64,000 nt of DNA from Serratia sp. AKBS12 (GCF_024793895.1 NZ_JANUSB010000006.1:1-64000), one strand, 5' to 3'. Positions 30,207 to 41,797 are shown, numbered from the stretch's first letter. Notes: generated by a model not told the origin, from the letters alone. Translations and numbers: made by a program.

Positions 30207-30737
30207 GTGACAACAATTGTAAGCGTACGCCGCAACGGCCAAGTCGTCATCGGTGGTGATGGCCAGGCAACATTGGGAAATACGGTGATGAAAGGCAACG
30301 TCAAGAAAGTACGTCGCCTGTACAACGATAAAGTGATCGCCGGTTTCGCCGGGGGCACCGCTGACGCCTTCACGCTGTTTGAGCTCTTCGAGCGTAAACT
30401 GGAAATGCACCAGGGCCATCTGGTAAAAGCCGCCGTGGAGCTGGCGAAAGACTGGCGTACCGACCGTATGCTGCGTCGTCTGGAAGCCTTGCTGGCCGTC
30501 GCCGACGAGAACGCCTCGCTGATCATCACCGGCAACGGTGACGTGGTTCAGCCTGAAAATGATTTGATCGCGATCGGTTCCGGTGGCCCATACGCCCAGT
30601 CAGCCGCTCGCGCGTTGTTGGAAAATACCGATCTGGGCGCCCGCGACATCGTCGAGAAATCCCTCGGCATCGCCGGTGACATCTGTATTTACACCAACCA
30701 CTTCCTCACTATCGAAGAATTGCCTTCCAAAGCGTAA
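30207..30737 (+). CDS. hslV: ATP-dependent protease subunit HslV (ClpQ)
   Basis: Proteasome-like peptidase of the HslUV heat-shock protease. The 176-residue protein starts with VTTIVSVRR; after Met removal the catalytic threonine is N-terminal. The [22 protein letters not shown] and [14 protein letters not shown] motifs are all conserved. The start is GTG, preceded by GAGG at a good distance. The frame is open 14 codons further upstream, but that would mask the catalytic Thr. It forms an operon with hslU (12-base gap). Confidence 0.97.
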   Translation: MTTIVSVRRNGQVVIGGDGQATLGNTVMKGNVKKVRRLYNDKVIAGFAGGTADAFTLFELFERKLEMHQGHLVKAAVELAKDWRTDRMLRRLEALLAVADENASLIITGNGDVVQPENDLIAIGSGGPYAQSAARALLENTDLGARDIVEKSLGIAGDICIYTNHFLTIEELPSKA

Positions 30738-30749
30738 GGACTGAATACT

Positions 30750-32081
30750 ATGTCTGAAATGACTCCGCGCGAGATCGTCAGCGAACTGGACGGTTACATC
30801 ATTGGCCAGAGCAAGGCCAAACGAGCCGTCGCCATTGCCCTGCGCAACCGCTGGCGCCGCATGCAGCTCAACGAAGAGCTGCGCCATGAAGTAACGCCAA
30901 AAAACATTTTGATGATTGGCCCGACCGGCGTCGGTAAAACCGAAATCGCCCGCCGTCTGGCTAAACTGGCCAATGCGCCATTCATCAAGGTTGAAGCGAC
31001 CAAGTTCACCGAAGTGGGCTATGTCGGTAAGGAAGTGGATTCGATTATCCGCGATCTGACCGATTCCGCGATCAAAATGGTGCGCCTGCAATCGATCGAA
31101 AGAAACCGTACCCGCGCCGAAGAAATGGCCGAAGAACGCATTCTCGACGTGCTGATCCCGCCGGCCAAGAATAACTGGGGCCAGCCGGAAGAACATCAGG
31201 AACCGTCCGCCGCGCGTCAGGCCTTCCGCAAAAAGCTGCGCGAAGGGCAACTGGACGACAAGGAAATCGAGATCGATCTGGCGGCTGCGCCGATGGGCGT
31301 CGAAATCATGGCACCTCCGGGCATGGAAGAGATGACCAATCAGTTGCAGTCGATGTTCCAAAACCTCGGCGGCCAAAAGCAGAAACCACGCAAGCTGAAA
31401 ATCAAAGAAGCCTTCAAACTGCTGGTGGAAGAAGAAGCCGCCAAGCTGGTGAACCCGGAAGAGCTGAAAGAACAGGCGATCGAAGCGGTGGAACAGCACG
31501 GTATCGTGTTTATCGACGAGATCGACAAAATCTGTAAGCGCGGCGAGTCTTCAGGTCCGGACGTGTCTCGTGAAGGGGTACAGCGCGATCTGCTGCCACT
31601 GGTCGAAGGCAGCACCGTGTCGACCAAGCACGGCATGGTGAAAACCGACCACATTCTGTTTATCGCCTCTGGCGCATTCCAGGTGGCCAGCCCGTCGGAC
31701 CTGATCCCGGAACTGCAGGGTCGTTTGCCAATCCGCGTTGAACTGCAGGCGTTGAGCACTGAAGATTTCGAGCGCATCCTCACCGAGCCGAATGCCTCGC
31801 TGACCGAGCAGTACAAGGCGCTGATGGCGACCGAAGGCGTGACCATCGACTTTACCGCCGACGGCATCCGCCGCATCGCAGAAGCGGCGTGGCAGGTCAA
31901 CGAAAGCACCGAGAACATCGGCGCACGCCGTTTGCACACCGTGCTGGAACGCCTGATGGAAGATATTTCCTACGATGCCAGCGAAAGCAGCGGCCAAAGC
32001 ATCACAATTGATGCGCAATATGTCGGTAATCATCTGGATGAGCTGGTAGCAGATGAAGACTTGAGTCGTTTTATCCTATAA
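30750..32081 (+). CDS. hslU: ATP-dependent protease ATPase subunit HslU (ClpY)
   Basis: AAA+ unfoldase that feeds substrates to HslV. The 443-residue protein matches E. coli in length. It has the GYIIGQ pore-region motif near residue 15, Walker [15 protein letters not shown] near residue 57, the intermediate I-domain (about residues 110-240), Walker [10 protein letters not shown] near residue 252 and the C-terminal DLSRFIL tail that docks into HslV. It is expressed from the sigma-32 promoter in front of hslV and followed by a terminator. Confidence 0.98.
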   Translation: MSEMTPREIVSELDGYIIGQSKAKRAVAIALRNRWRRMQLNEELRHEVTPKNILMIGPTGVGKTEIARRLAKLANAPFIKVEATKFTEVGYVGKEVDSIIRDLTDSAIKMVRLQSIERNRTRAEEMAEERILDVLIPPAKNNWGQPEEHQEPSAARQAFRKKLREGQLDDKEIEIDLAAAPMGVEIMAPPGMEEMTNQLQSMFQNLGGQKQKPRKLKIKEAFKLLVEEEAAKLVNPEELKEQAIEAVEQHGIVFIDEIDKICKRGESSGPDVSREGVQRDLLPLVEGSTVSTKHGMVKTDHILFIASGAFQVASPSDLIPELQGRLPIRVELQALSTEDFERILTEPNASLTEQYKALMATEGVTIDFTADGIRRIAEAAWQVNESTENIGARRLHTVLERLMEDISYDASESSGQSITIDAQYVGNHLDELVADEDLSRFIL

Positions 32082-32112
32082 TCGCTCTATCATTGTCCTG
32101 TCAGTCAATAAT

Positions 32113-32139
32113 ATGGGAGGCATCGCCTCCCATTTTTTG
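32113..32139 (+). terminator. Terminator after hslU
   Basis: GGGAGGC (32115-32121) and GCCTCCC (32125-32131) around ATC, followed by ATTTTTT. This hairpin contains the most upstream ATG of the menA frame, arguing against that start. Confidence 0.9.
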
Positions 32140-32175
32140 GCCAGGACACCGCCACCTGACCTGCTGAAGCGAAAA

Positions 32176-33093
32176 ATGAGCTCATCTATCACTACCACCC
32201 CGGCCAGAGCCTGGTTGGAAAGTTTACGACCACGTACCCTGCCGCTGGCTTTTGCCTCCATCGTTGTCGGTTCGGCGATCGCCGCCTGGCAAGACAGCCT
32301 GAAACCGGGCGTGGCGCTGCTTGCGCTGCTGACTGCCGGTCTGTTGCAAATCCTCTCCAATCTGGCCAATGACTACGGCGACGCGGTCAAGGGCAGCGAT
32401 AACGAAGACCGCATCGGGCCGTTACGCGGCATGCAAAAAGGCGTGATTAGCCAGGCGCAGATGAAACGGGCGTTGGTGATTACCGTGGTGCTCATCGCCA
32501 TTGCCGGCAGCTCGCTGATTGCGCTGGCCTGTGAAAAACCGAGTGACGTGGTCGGGTTCCTGGTGCTGGGTGCATTGGCGATTGTTGCGGCGATCACCTA
32601 CACCGTGGGCAATAAACCCTATGGTTATCTGGGGCTGGGCGACATTTCAGTGCTGGTGTTCTTTGGCTGGCTCAGCGTGGCCGGCACCTATTACCTGCAA
32701 ACCCACCATTTCGACAGCGTTATTATGCTGCCGGCCACCGCCTGCGGTTTATTGGCGGCAGCGGTGCTGAACATCAATAATCTGCGCGATATCGAAAGCG
32801 ACCGTGCCAACGGCAAAAACACGCTGGCGGTACGTTTGGGGCCGACCAATGCCCGACGCTATCATGCGCTGCTGCTGGCCGGCGCGGTGCTGTGCTTCGC
32901 CCTGTTTACCCTCTACAACCTGAGCGGCCCATGGGGTTGGCTGTTCGTACTGGCGGTGCCGCTACTGTGGCGTCATGCCTTGCGTGTAGTGCGCGATCCG
33001 TCGCCGGCCGGTATGCGTCCAATGCTGGAACACATGGTCAAGGCCGCGCTGCTGGCCAATGTGCTGTTCGCCATCGGCGTGGTGCTCAGTTAA
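32176..33093 (+). CDS. menA: 1,4-Dihydroxy-2-naphthoate polyprenyltransferase
   Basis: Integral membrane UbiA-family prenyltransferase that attaches the isoprenoid tail in menaquinone synthesis. The 305-residue protein has the first Asp-rich motif NDYGDAVKGSD near residue 62 and the second NLRDIESDRANGKNT near residue 205. About eight to nine membrane helices lie between and after. The start at MSSSITTT fits the E. coli length; the ribosome site is weak, and a longer reading frame would begin inside the hslU terminator. It is followed by rraA, as in E. coli. Confidence 0.94.
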   Translation: MSSSITTTPARAWLESLRPRTLPLAFASIVVGSAIAAWQDSLKPGVALLALLTAGLLQILSNLANDYGDAVKGSDNEDRIGPLRGMQKGVISQAQMKRALVITVVLIAIAGSSLIALACEKPSDVVGFLVLGALAIVAAITYTVGNKPYGYLGLGDISVLVFFGWLSVAGTYYLQTHHFDSVIMLPATACGLLAAAVLNINNLRDIESDRANGKNTLAVRLGPTNARRYHALLLAGAVLCFALFTLYNLSGPWGWLFVLAVPLLWRHALRVVRDPSPAGMRPMLEHMVKAALLANVLFAIGVVLS

Positions 33094-33162
33094 AAACCGA
33101 TGATTTTGCCAACATGGCAAATAAAGGGATATACTGGTTATTCCAGCGGCAAACAGACGTAA

Positions 33163-33654
<492 letters not shown>

Positions 33655-33669
33655 GCAGCATCCCACCAT

Positions 33670-33698
33670 GAAAAAGGGCGCCTTCGGCGCCCTTTTCG
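33670..33698. terminator. Bidirectional terminator between rraA and zapB
   Basis: AAAAGGGCGCC (33672-33682) and GGCGCCCTTTT (33686-33696) around a TTC loop separate the convergent genes. Confidence 0.9.
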
Positions 33699-33712
33699 TT
33701 ATTGCTGACTAA

Positions 33713-33952
33713 TCAGACTTCTTCCATCTTGCCCAGCAGTGCGCGCAGGCGGTCTTGCCATACGTGCTGTTCTTCTTTCAGCTGCTGGTTCTCACGCACC
33801 AGCGCCTCATGATTGCCGCTGGCGTTCTGAACTTCCTGAGACAGGGTGTTATTCTTCTCTTTCAGCTCTTCAATTTCCATCTGCAACAGCGTGATGGTAT
33901 CGATCGCCTGCTGAACTTTTGCTTCCAGTTTTTCAAATACTTCAAATGACAT
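33713..33952 (-). CDS. zapB: Cell division protein ZapB
   Basis: Small coiled-coil protein that stabilises the Z-ring through ZapA and links it to MatP. The whole 79-residue product (starting [14 protein letters not shown], ending LLGKMEEV) has heptad-type coiled-coil composition. The length is close to E. coli (81). It is divergent from glpF across a long gap, as in E. coli. Confidence 0.95.
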   Translation of the reverse strand: MSFEVFEKLEAKVQQAIDTITLLQMEIEELKEKNNTLSQEVQNASGNHEALVRENQQLKEEQHVWQDRLRALLGKMEEV

Positions 33953-34309
33953 TCTTCAGTCCCCTCATGATAGCAAGGCGTACATCTATAAGTAGCGGCC
34001 GCAGCAAAGGCTTGCAGCTACTGCGAATATGCATCGCGCCAAGTGACACGCGCTTTTATGGAAAACGCGCCTGTCTCGATAAAACGCTCTTTCGATAAAA
34101 ACGATTGTAAGTAGCCTGCCTCTCACTGTCTAGCAACATACCGGCTCATCACGCAGTCTGTTGCAAATTTCCTACCGCTACCATCAGCAAAAACTGAAAA
34201 AAATGCCGCGACGGGTTGGCAGTTTGTTAACAACCGACTAGGAAAAAGGAATAAACGCTGTGCTTTTTGACCTAGAAAGAACACTAAACGACGCGAATTC
34301 GCTCAATTT
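33953..34309. other. Gene-free part of the zapB-glpF gap
   Basis: AT-rich sequence with stop codons in all frames. I see no coding region or RNA gene. The zapB promoter must lie at its left end, but no clear -10/-35 pair stands out. The regulatory sites for glpF begin just to the right. Confidence 0.6.
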
Positions 34310-34325
34310 TATGACGAAGCACACA
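34310..34325 (+). promoter_or_regulatory. Possible CRP site upstream of glpF
   Basis: TATGA-N6-ACACA has one mismatch in each half from TGTGA-N6-TCACA. It lies about 160 bases before glpF and 25 bases before the GlpR operator. glp operons are CRP-dependent in relatives. Confidence 0.4.
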
Positions 34326-34350
34326 CATTTTGATTTCGCTATTTCTCGTT

Positions 34351-34370
34351 TATGTTCGTTAACGATAAAT
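34351..34370. promoter_or_regulatory. GlpR operator upstream of glpFK
   Basis: A 20-base near-palindrome with halves TATGTTCGTT and AACGATAAAT fits the GlpR repressor consensus (TCG-WWWW-CGA core). GlpR releases on binding glycerol-3-phosphate, which would induce glpFK in the presence of glycerol. Confidence 0.75.
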
Positions 34371-34487
34371 TTACATCACGTCCTCCGGATAAAATTGGAC
34401 GAGATAAAAAAACTGTACCCTAGGCCTACCTAGCGCCACGCGCAGAGCCTATAAACCTCTAACCGCTGTTTGCAGGACAACAACATT

Positions 34488-35333
34488 ATGAGCCAAACCA
34501 CCAGTCCGACCTTAAAAGGCCAGTGCATTGCGGAATTCCTCGGCACCGGTCTGTTGATCTTTTTTGGCGTAGGCTGCGTTGCCGCATTGAAGCTGGCCGG
34601 CGCCAGCTTCGGCCAATGGGAAATCAGCGTTATCTGGGGCTTCGGGGTCGCCATGGCGATTTATCTGACCGCTGCGATCTCCGGCGCACACCTGAACCCG
34701 GCAGTGACGCTCGCACTGTGGCTGTTCGCCTGCTTTGATAGACGTAAAGTACTCCCCTATATCATTGCGCAAGTGGCTGGAGCCTTCTGTGCCGCAGCGC
34801 TGGTCTACGGGTTGTACTACAATCTGTTCTTTGATTTTGAAGCGGCCCATCACATGGTGCGTGGTAGCAACGAAAGCCTGGATCTGGCCGGCATTTTCTC
34901 TACCTATCCGAATCCGCATATTTCCGTGATGCAGGCGTTCCTGGTGGAAACCGTCATTACCGCGATCCTGATGTGTCTGATCCTGGCACTGACCGACGAT
35001 GGCAACGGCGTGCCGCGCGGCCCGCTGGCACCGTTATTGATCGGTATTCTGATTGCCGTTATCGGCGCGTCTATGGGACCATTGACCGGTTTCGCACTCA
35101 ACCCGGCGCGTGACTTCGGCCCGAAAATGTTCGCTTACATCGCCGGTTGGGGTGAGGTGGCCTTCACTGGCGCACGTGATATCCCTTACTTCCTGGTGCC
35201 AATCTTTGGCCCAATCCTTGGCGCAGGCCTGGGTGCCTTTGGCTACCGCGCATTGATTGGTCGTCATCTGCCTTGTGACGTTTGCATCGAAGAAGACGAG
35301 CCCGCCGCCAAGACCCAGCAGCGCAAAGCATGA
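34488..35333 (+). CDS. glpF: Glycerol uptake facilitator GlpF
   Basis: Inner-membrane aquaglyceroporin for passive glycerol entry. The 281-residue protein has the two half-helix motifs NPAVT (near residue 70) and NPARD (near residue 205), with GLTGFALNPARDFGPK-type flanks, and six membrane helices. The Asp after the second NPA/R marks the glycerol-conducting subclass. The start MSQTTSP matches E. coli; another ATG lies six codons upstream. It is cotranscribed with glpK after a 41-base gap. Confidence 0.97.
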   Translation: MSQTTSPTLKGQCIAEFLGTGLLIFFGVGCVAALKLAGASFGQWEISVIWGFGVAMAIYLTAAISGAHLNPAVTLALWLFACFDRRKVLPYIIAQVAGAFCAAALVYGLYYNLFFDFEAAHHMVRGSNESLDLAGIFSTYPNPHISVMQAFLVETVITAILMCLILALTDDGNGVPRGPLAPLLIGILIAVIGASMGPLTGFALNPARDFGPKMFAYIAGWGEVAFTGARDIPYFLVPIFGPILGAGLGAFGYRALIGRHLPCDVCIEEDEPAAKTQQRKA

Positions 35334-35371
35334 TTGGCGCAGTTTTAAATGGTTAACAACAGCAGGAATAA

Positions 35372-36883
<1,512 letters not shown>

Positions 36884-36905
36884 ACGCCACGGCGTATCCC
36901 CCTGA

Positions 36906-36938
36906 GAAAACGCTGCCTGCGGGCGGCGTTTTTTTTTG
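36906..36938 (+). terminator. Terminator after glpK
   Basis: An imperfect stem, AACGCTGCC with GGGCGGCGTT, around TGC (36909-36930), followed by eight T residues. glpX must then rely on read-through or its own promoter in the 72 bases before its start. Confidence 0.85.
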
Positions 36939-37010
36939 CCTCGACCCGCGGGTACTCCGCTGTGGTAGACTTTGTCGTTATTTTCTTCCTTCTCACTGAC
37001 AGGTTCTGCC

Positions 37011-38021
37011 ATGAAACGTGAATTAGCCATCGAATTTTCCCGCGTGACCGAAGCAGCCGCTCTGGCCGGCTACAAGTGGCTGGGGCGCGGCGATAAAAAT
37101 GCCGCCGACGGCGCCGCCGTTAACGCCATGCGCATTATGCTCAATAAGGTGGATATCGATGGGCGCATCGTGATCGGCGAAGGAGAAATCGATGAAGCCC
37201 CCATGTTGTATATCGGCGAACAGGTTGGGAGCGGCTACGGCGACGCGGTGGATATCGCCGTCGATCCCATCGAAGGCACCCGCATGACCGCCATGGGCCA
37301 GTCCAACGCGTTGGCGGTGCTGGCGGTGGGCGATCGCGGCACGTTTCTGCATGCGCCGGACATGTATATGGAAAAGCTGGTAGTGGGGCCTGCCGCACAC
37401 GGTGCCATTGATCTCAATCTGCCGCTGGCGGAAAACCTGAAAAACGTCGCCGCGCGTCTGGCCAAGCCACTGGCACAGCTGACGGTGATCACACTGGCGA
37501 AACCACGACATGACGCGGTTATTGCGCAAATGCAGCAACTGGGCGTTAAAGTGTTTGCCATTCCCGACGGTGACGTGGCAGCGTCGATTCTCACCTGCAT
37601 GCCGGAAAGCGAAGTGGATGTCATGTACGGCATTGGCGGCGCGCCGGAAGGGGTTATTTCGGCGGCGGTGATCCGCGCGCTGGATGGCGATATGCAGGCT
37701 CGCCTGCTGCCGCGCCATCAGGTGAAGGGCGACAGCGCGGAAAACCGGCGCATCGGTGAGGAAGAGCTGGCACGCTGCAAGGAAATGGGCATCGAAGCCG
37801 GCAAGGTGCTGCTGCTGGACGACATGGCGCGCAACGATAACGTGATTTTCGCCGCTACCGGCATCACCAAAGGCGATCTGTTGGAAGGCATCAGCCGCAA
37901 GGGCAATATGGCCAGCACGGAAACGCTGCTGATTCGGGGCAAATCCCGGACCATCCGCCGCATTCGCTCGACCCATTACCTCGATCGCAAAGACCCGGCG
38001 CTGCACCCATTCTTGCTGTAA
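37011..38021 (+). CDS. glpX: Class II fructose-1,6-bisphosphatase
   Basis: Hydrolyses fructose-1,6-bisphosphate in gluconeogenesis, supporting growth on glycerol. The 336-residue protein has the metal-binding GEGEIDEAPML near residue 57, AVDPIEGTRMTAMG near residue 83, and the YGIGGAPEGVISA motif near residue 205. The start MKRELAIEFSR follows the E. coli N-terminus; an upstream start 13 codons earlier is possible but less likely. Confidence 0.97.
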   Translation: MKRELAIEFSRVTEAAALAGYKWLGRGDKNAADGAAVNAMRIMLNKVDIDGRIVIGEGEIDEAPMLYIGEQVGSGYGDAVDIAVDPIEGTRMTAMGQSNALAVLAVGDRGTFLHAPDMYMEKLVVGPAAHGAIDLNLPLAENLKNVAARLAKPLAQLTVITLAKPRHDAVIAQMQQLGVKVFAIPDGDVAASILTCMPESEVDVMYGIGGAPEGVISAAVIRALDGDMQARLLPRHQVKGDSAENRRIGEEELARCKEMGIEAGKVLLLDDMARNDNVIFAATGITKGDLLEGISRKGNMASTETLLIRGKSRTIRRIRSTHYLDRKDPALHPFLL

Positions 38022-38040
38022 TCAGCGGTCTCCGGCGATC

Positions 38041-38064
38041 CTAGGCCAGGCGTGCCTGGCCTGC
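38041..38064. terminator. Perfect hairpin between glpX and emrD
   Basis: AGGCCAGGC (38043-38051) and GCCTGGCCT (38054-38062) around a GT loop, between convergent genes. There is no T-run on either side, so its strength as a terminator is uncertain. Confidence 0.5.
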
Positions 38065-38069
38065 CAACA

Positions 38070-39254
38070 TCAGGCGGTGTGCCCCTGGTGCTGCATCCGG
38101 TTGGACAGCGGCCACCAGCACAGCAAAATCAGCAGCGCCATGGCAAACATCAACAGACCCAGACTGAACTGCCCGGTCTGCGGCAGCATGGCGGACAGCC
38201 AGGTCGCCAGCCCGGAACCCATGTTTTGCATACCGCCCACCAACGCGCCTGCGGCACCGGCCAGGTAGGGAAACGGCTCCATCGCGCCCGTAGTTGCCAG
38301 CGGAAACAGCATGCCGGCACCAAAGAAGAACAGCGCCGCCGGTACGATTAATGTCCAGATGTTCATCACCCCGAACCAACCGGGGATCCACATCATCAGG
38401 CCTGCCAGCAGACAGCTGATCACCGAATGCCACATCAGGCTGTGGAAGGTCTTGCCGTCACGGCCGGCATACCAGGCGCCAAAGAAGGCCGCCGGGATAG
38501 GCAGAATAAACAGAATACTGACGGTCAGCCCGCTCAGCCCCAGCACCCCGCCCATCAATACGCCGCAGCTGGCCTCAAACACCGCGATGCCCGCCAGCGC
38601 GCCAATCAGCATCACCAGATAACAGCTGAAGGTACCATCACCCAGCAGTTGACGGAAGCTGGCCAACATACGGCGTTTTTCCGTTTGTTGCGGCCGCGTT
38701 TCCGGCAGCCAGCGGAACATGGCAAACGCCACGCCGAGGCACAGCACCAGTAGAAACGCGTAGCAGGCGCGCCAACCGAACATCATCGCCAGCGCACCAC
38801 CGATCACCGGTGCCAACAACGGGCTGACCAGAATTCCCATATTCAGTAAGCTGTTGGCGTAGCGCAGCGCACTGCCGGCATACAGATCGCGCGGCATGGT
38901 GCGGGCCATTACCCCGGCAACGCCGGTGCCCATTCCCTGGATCGCGCTGGCGGCCACCAGCATCGTCAAACTACTGGCCATCAAGGCACCCGCCGCACCC
39001 ACGATAAATATCATCATCCCCGCCAAAATCACCGGGCGGCGACCGATGCGGTCCGACAGCGGCCCATAAATCAGCTGGGAAAAACCGTAGGTCATCAGGT
39101 AAGCCGCCATGACCCGCTGTACCGCACCGTTACGCACCGACAGGTCATGAGCGATATCAGCAATGGTAGGAACATAAATGGTTTGAGCCATCTGGCCGAC
39201 GGCTACCAGCAGGATCAACATCACCAACAGGTGAAAATTTTCTAATTTTCTCAT
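38070..39254 (-). CDS. emrD: Multidrug efflux MFS transporter EmrD
   Basis: Proton-driven inner-membrane exporter with twelve membrane segments, 394 residues. The major-facilitator signature GPLSDRIGRRPVIL lies near residue 63, followed by GMGTGVAGVMARTMPRDLY, typical of the DHA1 drug-exporter subfamily. Sequence and length match E. coli EmrD, which exports uncouplers and other amphipathic compounds. It stands alone on the minus strand. The 295-base gap to the next gene (39255-39549) has no coding region or site that I can name with confidence. Confidence 0.92.
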   Translation of the reverse strand: MRKLENFHLLVMLILLVAVGQMAQTIYVPTIADIAHDLSVRNGAVQRVMAAYLMTYGFSQLIYGPLSDRIGRRPVILAGMMIFIVGAAGALMASSLTMLVAASAIQGMGTGVAGVMARTMPRDLYAGSALRYANSLLNMGILVSPLLAPVIGGALAMMFGWRACYAFLLVLCLGVAFAMFRWLPETRPQQTEKRRMLASFRQLLGDGTFSCYLVMLIGALAGIAVFEASCGVLMGGVLGLSGLTVSILFILPIPAAFFGAWYAGRDGKTFHSLMWHSVISCLLAGLMMWIPGWFGVMNIWTLIVPAALFFFGAGMLFPLATTGAMEPFPYLAGAAGALVGGMQNMGSGLATWLSAMLPQTGQFSLGLLMFAMALLILLCWWPLSNRMQHQGHTA

Positions 39255-39549
39255 TATCTTCGTTAACGTATCAACTCGCCAAAACCGCCAGTGCGGGTAT
39301 CGTTATCCGACGCCGACGCACCCAGCCCTTTATCGCGGCATAAGCTAACAAATCTATTTTTTTTAGCGAGTTTCCACCAAATTTTGATCCCGCTCACACT
39401 GGCAGCAAAGCCGACCAGCGTCGTAAATTAAACTGTACGAACCGCTCAGACCGGTAGCCGTACCAAACTTGCAGTAGTTCGGCTTTAGCATTTAATCGAT
39501 AATTGTTTTCATCATCTTGAAATAAAATAACGCCATAGGGATTGGACAG

Positions 39550-39828
39550 ATGAAAACGCCAGCGCTGATTTTATTGCAGTTAAAGACCCTGGGGCCGTAT
39601 TCGGTCAAGATGCTCGCGCTGCGCCTGGGTATCACTCCGATGGGCATACGCCAGCATCTGCAATCTCTGGAACAACGCGAGCTGGTTTGTTACGAGGAAG
39701 CACGCAGCAAAGTGGATCGTCCGGCGCGGTATTGCTCGCTGACCCGCTCAGGGCACGCACAATTTGCCATCGGCACGCCGAGCTGGCACAGACATTGCGC
39801 TTATTTGATTCAACCACGGGAGCTTTAA
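39550..39828 (+). pseudogene. Truncated, frameshifted winged-helix regulator upstream of fpr
   Basis: The first ~73 residues are a clean winged HTH of the COG2345/ArsR-like kind (LRLGITPMGIRQHLQSLEQREL, then DRPARYCSLTRSGHAQF). After that the reading frame turns to unrelated sequence. In the alternative frame from about 39769 the text continues HRHAELAQTLRLFDS, which fits the family pattern after the HTH. Loss of one base (GCCGATCGG to GCCATCGG) explains this. Even if restored, the frame ends at 39848, so the C-terminal half is missing. The 92-residue product might still bind DNA. It stops three bases before fpr. Confidence 0.6.
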
Positions 39829-39831
39829 GAT

Positions 39832-40578
39832 ATGGCCGAATGGGTTAAAGGCAAGGTTACTCACCTGGAACAGTGGACCGACGGTCTATTCAGCCTTACC
39901 GTCGATGCACCGATTGACCCGTTCATCGCCGGGCAATTTGCCAAATTGGCGCTGGAAATTGACGGCGAACGGGTGCAACGCGCCTATTCCTACGTGAATG
40001 CGCCGAGCGATAGCAATCTCGAGTTCTACCTGGTCACCGTGCCAGAGGGGAAACTCAGCCCGCGGCTGAACCAGTTGTCGCCGGGCGCCGAGATCATGGT
40101 AACCAAACAGGCCGCCGGGTTCTTCGTGCTGGATGAAGTGCCTGATTGTGACACCCTGTGGATGCTGGCAACCGGCACCGCCATTGGCCCGTACCTGTCG
40201 ATTTTACAGGAAGGCGCAGGGCTGGAGCGTTTTAGCAATCTGGTGTTGGTGCACGCCGCACGCTTTGCCCGCGATTTGAGTTATCTGCCGCTGATGCAAC
40301 AGCTTCAACAACGCTACAACGGCAAATTACGCATTCAGACCATCGTCAGTCGTGAAGAGGTCGCCGGCTCGCTGACCGGACGCGTGCCGGCGCTGATAGC
40401 AGATGGACAGTTGGAGTCGGCGATCGGTTTGCCAATCGATGCCGAAACCAGCCATGTGATGCTATGCGGCAACCCGCAAATGGTGCGCGATACCCAGCAG
40501 ACGCTCAAGGATCTGCATGGCATGCGCAAGCACCTGCGCCGCAAACCCGGGCACATGACCAGCGAACATTACTGGTAA
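39832..40578 (+). CDS. fpr: Ferredoxin/flavodoxin--NADP+ reductase
   Basis: FAD flavoprotein passing electrons from NADPH to flavodoxin or ferredoxin; linked to oxidative stress and Fe-S enzyme activation in relatives. The 248-residue protein has the FAD motif RAYSYVNAPS near residue 50, the NADP motif ATGTAIGPYLS near residue 115, and the C-terminal GHMTSEHYW with the terminal aromatic residue. The length equals that of E. coli. It starts three bases after the truncated regulator stop, so it may be translationally coupled to it. Confidence 0.97.
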   Translation: MAEWVKGKVTHLEQWTDGLFSLTVDAPIDPFIAGQFAKLALEIDGERVQRAYSYVNAPSDSNLEFYLVTVPEGKLSPRLNQLSPGAEIMVTKQAAGFFVLDEVPDCDTLWMLATGTAIGPYLSILQEGAGLERFSNLVLVHAARFARDLSYLPLMQQLQQRYNGKLRIQTIVSREEVAGSLTGRVPALIADGQLESAIGLPIDAETSHVMLCGNPQMVRDTQQTLKDLHGMRKHLRRKPGHMTSEHYW

Positions 40579-40586
40579 TCCACCAC

Positions 40587-41024
40587 TTACCCTGCGCGGA
40601 ACTTCACCGGCCTGGGCGGCGGGCCAAAACGGTTATCGTCGGGAGTGCCGGCAAATGCCCCCAGATCGATAACCATCATTACGATGATCAGCGTCGGAAT
40701 AAAACGCCCGACGCCCCACTGCCAGAGCGGCGCCAGCATCTGCCAGTTACCTGCCGCCAGCATCCAGGCGAGGATCAGCAGCAACGCCCACCAACCGGCC
40801 TTGTTGCGATCATGCAGCCGCTTCACCAGCACCGCCGCCGTTGGCCACAGCAGCGCCACAATGAAAAAGGCAATACTCTGAATCGCCACCCACTGGTAAT
40901 TGGCCAAGGTAAAGGCTACCGCCATCAGCACCAGCCACAGCGCCATCCAGATCCAAAAGTCACGCCGTCCAATGCGCCCCTTAAATGAAAAACACCATTG
41001 TTGTATTGTCATTAAATCCTGCAT
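40587..41024 (-). CDS. yiiR: DUF805 inner-membrane protein YiiR
   Basis: A 145-residue membrane protein with the DUF805 N-terminal motif FSFKGRIGRRDFWIWM and the LLWPTAAVLVKRLHDRNKAGWW segment typical of the family. About four membrane helices; function unknown. I use the ATG preceded by GGCAGG; another ATG four codons later (41012) has AGGA before it and may be the true start. It is convergent with fpr, whose stop lies eight bases away. Confidence 0.85.
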   Translation of the reverse strand: MQDLMTIQQWCFSFKGRIGRRDFWIWMALWLVLMAVAFTLANYQWVAIQSIAFFIVALLWPTAAVLVKRLHDRNKAGWWALLLILAWMLAAGNWQMLAPLWQWGVGRFIPTLIIVMMVIDLGAFAGTPDDNRFGPPPRPVKFRAG

Positions 41025-41212
41025 CGTTAACCTGCCCATATTCTGCGCCGCAGTGTAACATAGGCAACGCAGCGGCGAGGTTTTCGCCATGCAGAATGCG
41101 TAACACGACGCAGCCTTGCTGTCAGTTGGCGTTAATCCTGCGGGATCTTTGACAAGCTCCCTCGATTATCGCTTTAATCGGAGTCCGCTTTGCTATTGAT
41201 GCCGCTACTATC

Positions 41213-41797
41213 ATGCTGAGAAGAATCACCCTTATTGCCTGTCTGGCATATGGAATGGGCGCTGCCTGGGCCGATCCGCCAGCCGCTGCGGATACACCGC
41301 CAACGGCGCCGTACCTGTTGGCCGGCGCGCCGACGTTCGATCTGACGGTGGTAAAATTCCGCGAAAAATACAACCGCGATAATCCGACGTTGCCGATTGG
41401 CGAATTCCGTGCCATCGCCGCCAGCGAGGACGATACCCCCTTGCTGACTCGCGCCGCCAGCAAATTGAATGAAAACCTGTACGCTTCCACCGCACTGGAA
41501 AAAGGTACCGGTAAAATCAAAACCTTGCAGATCACCCATCTGCCGTTGCAGGGCAACGACGCAAAAACCGCCCGTGCCATTGCGGTTAACTATATGGCGG
41601 CGCTGATGCGCCAGTTCGAACCGGCGATGTCGGTCGAACAAAGCATCATCAAGGTTAATTCGCTGCTGGAGAAAGGCAAAGGCTCCCACTTCTACTCGCA
41701 GCAGGTGGGAGCCATCCGCTACGTGGTGGCGGACAACGGCGACCAGGGCCTGACCTTTGCGGTTGAACCGGTAAAATTAACGCTGGCGGAACCGTGA
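41213..41797 (+). CDS. yiiQ: DUF1454 exported protein YiiQ
   Basis: A 194-residue protein with a signal peptide of about 21 residues (LIACLAYGMGAAWA before DPP) and a soluble domain matching the E. coli YiiQ family. It is expected in the periplasm; function unknown. It lies between yiiR and tpiA, as in E. coli. Confidence 0.88.
   Translation: MLRRITLIACLAYGMGAAWADPPAAADTPPTAPYLLAGAPTFDLTVVKFREKYNRDNPTLPIGEFRAIAASEDDTPLLTRAASKLNENLYASTALEKGTGKIKTLQITHLPLQGNDAKTARAIAVNYMAALMRQFEPAMSVEQSIIKVNSLLEKGKGSHFYSQQVGAIRYVVADNGDQGLTFAVEPVKLTLAEP

Noticed and set aside
32113-32175. Upstream ATG for menA
   Set aside because: It lies within the hslU terminator hairpin, and the extra residues do not resemble the family N-terminus.
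33953-34310. Possible additional GlpR sites with CGATAAAA repeats near 34078-34105
   Set aside because: The TCG to CGA spacing is seven bases where four is required, so these are AT-rich look-alikes.
39341-39362. Possible SoxS box upstream of the fpr region
   Set aside because: GGCATAAGCTAACAAATC shares only part of the consensus; too many mismatches to call.
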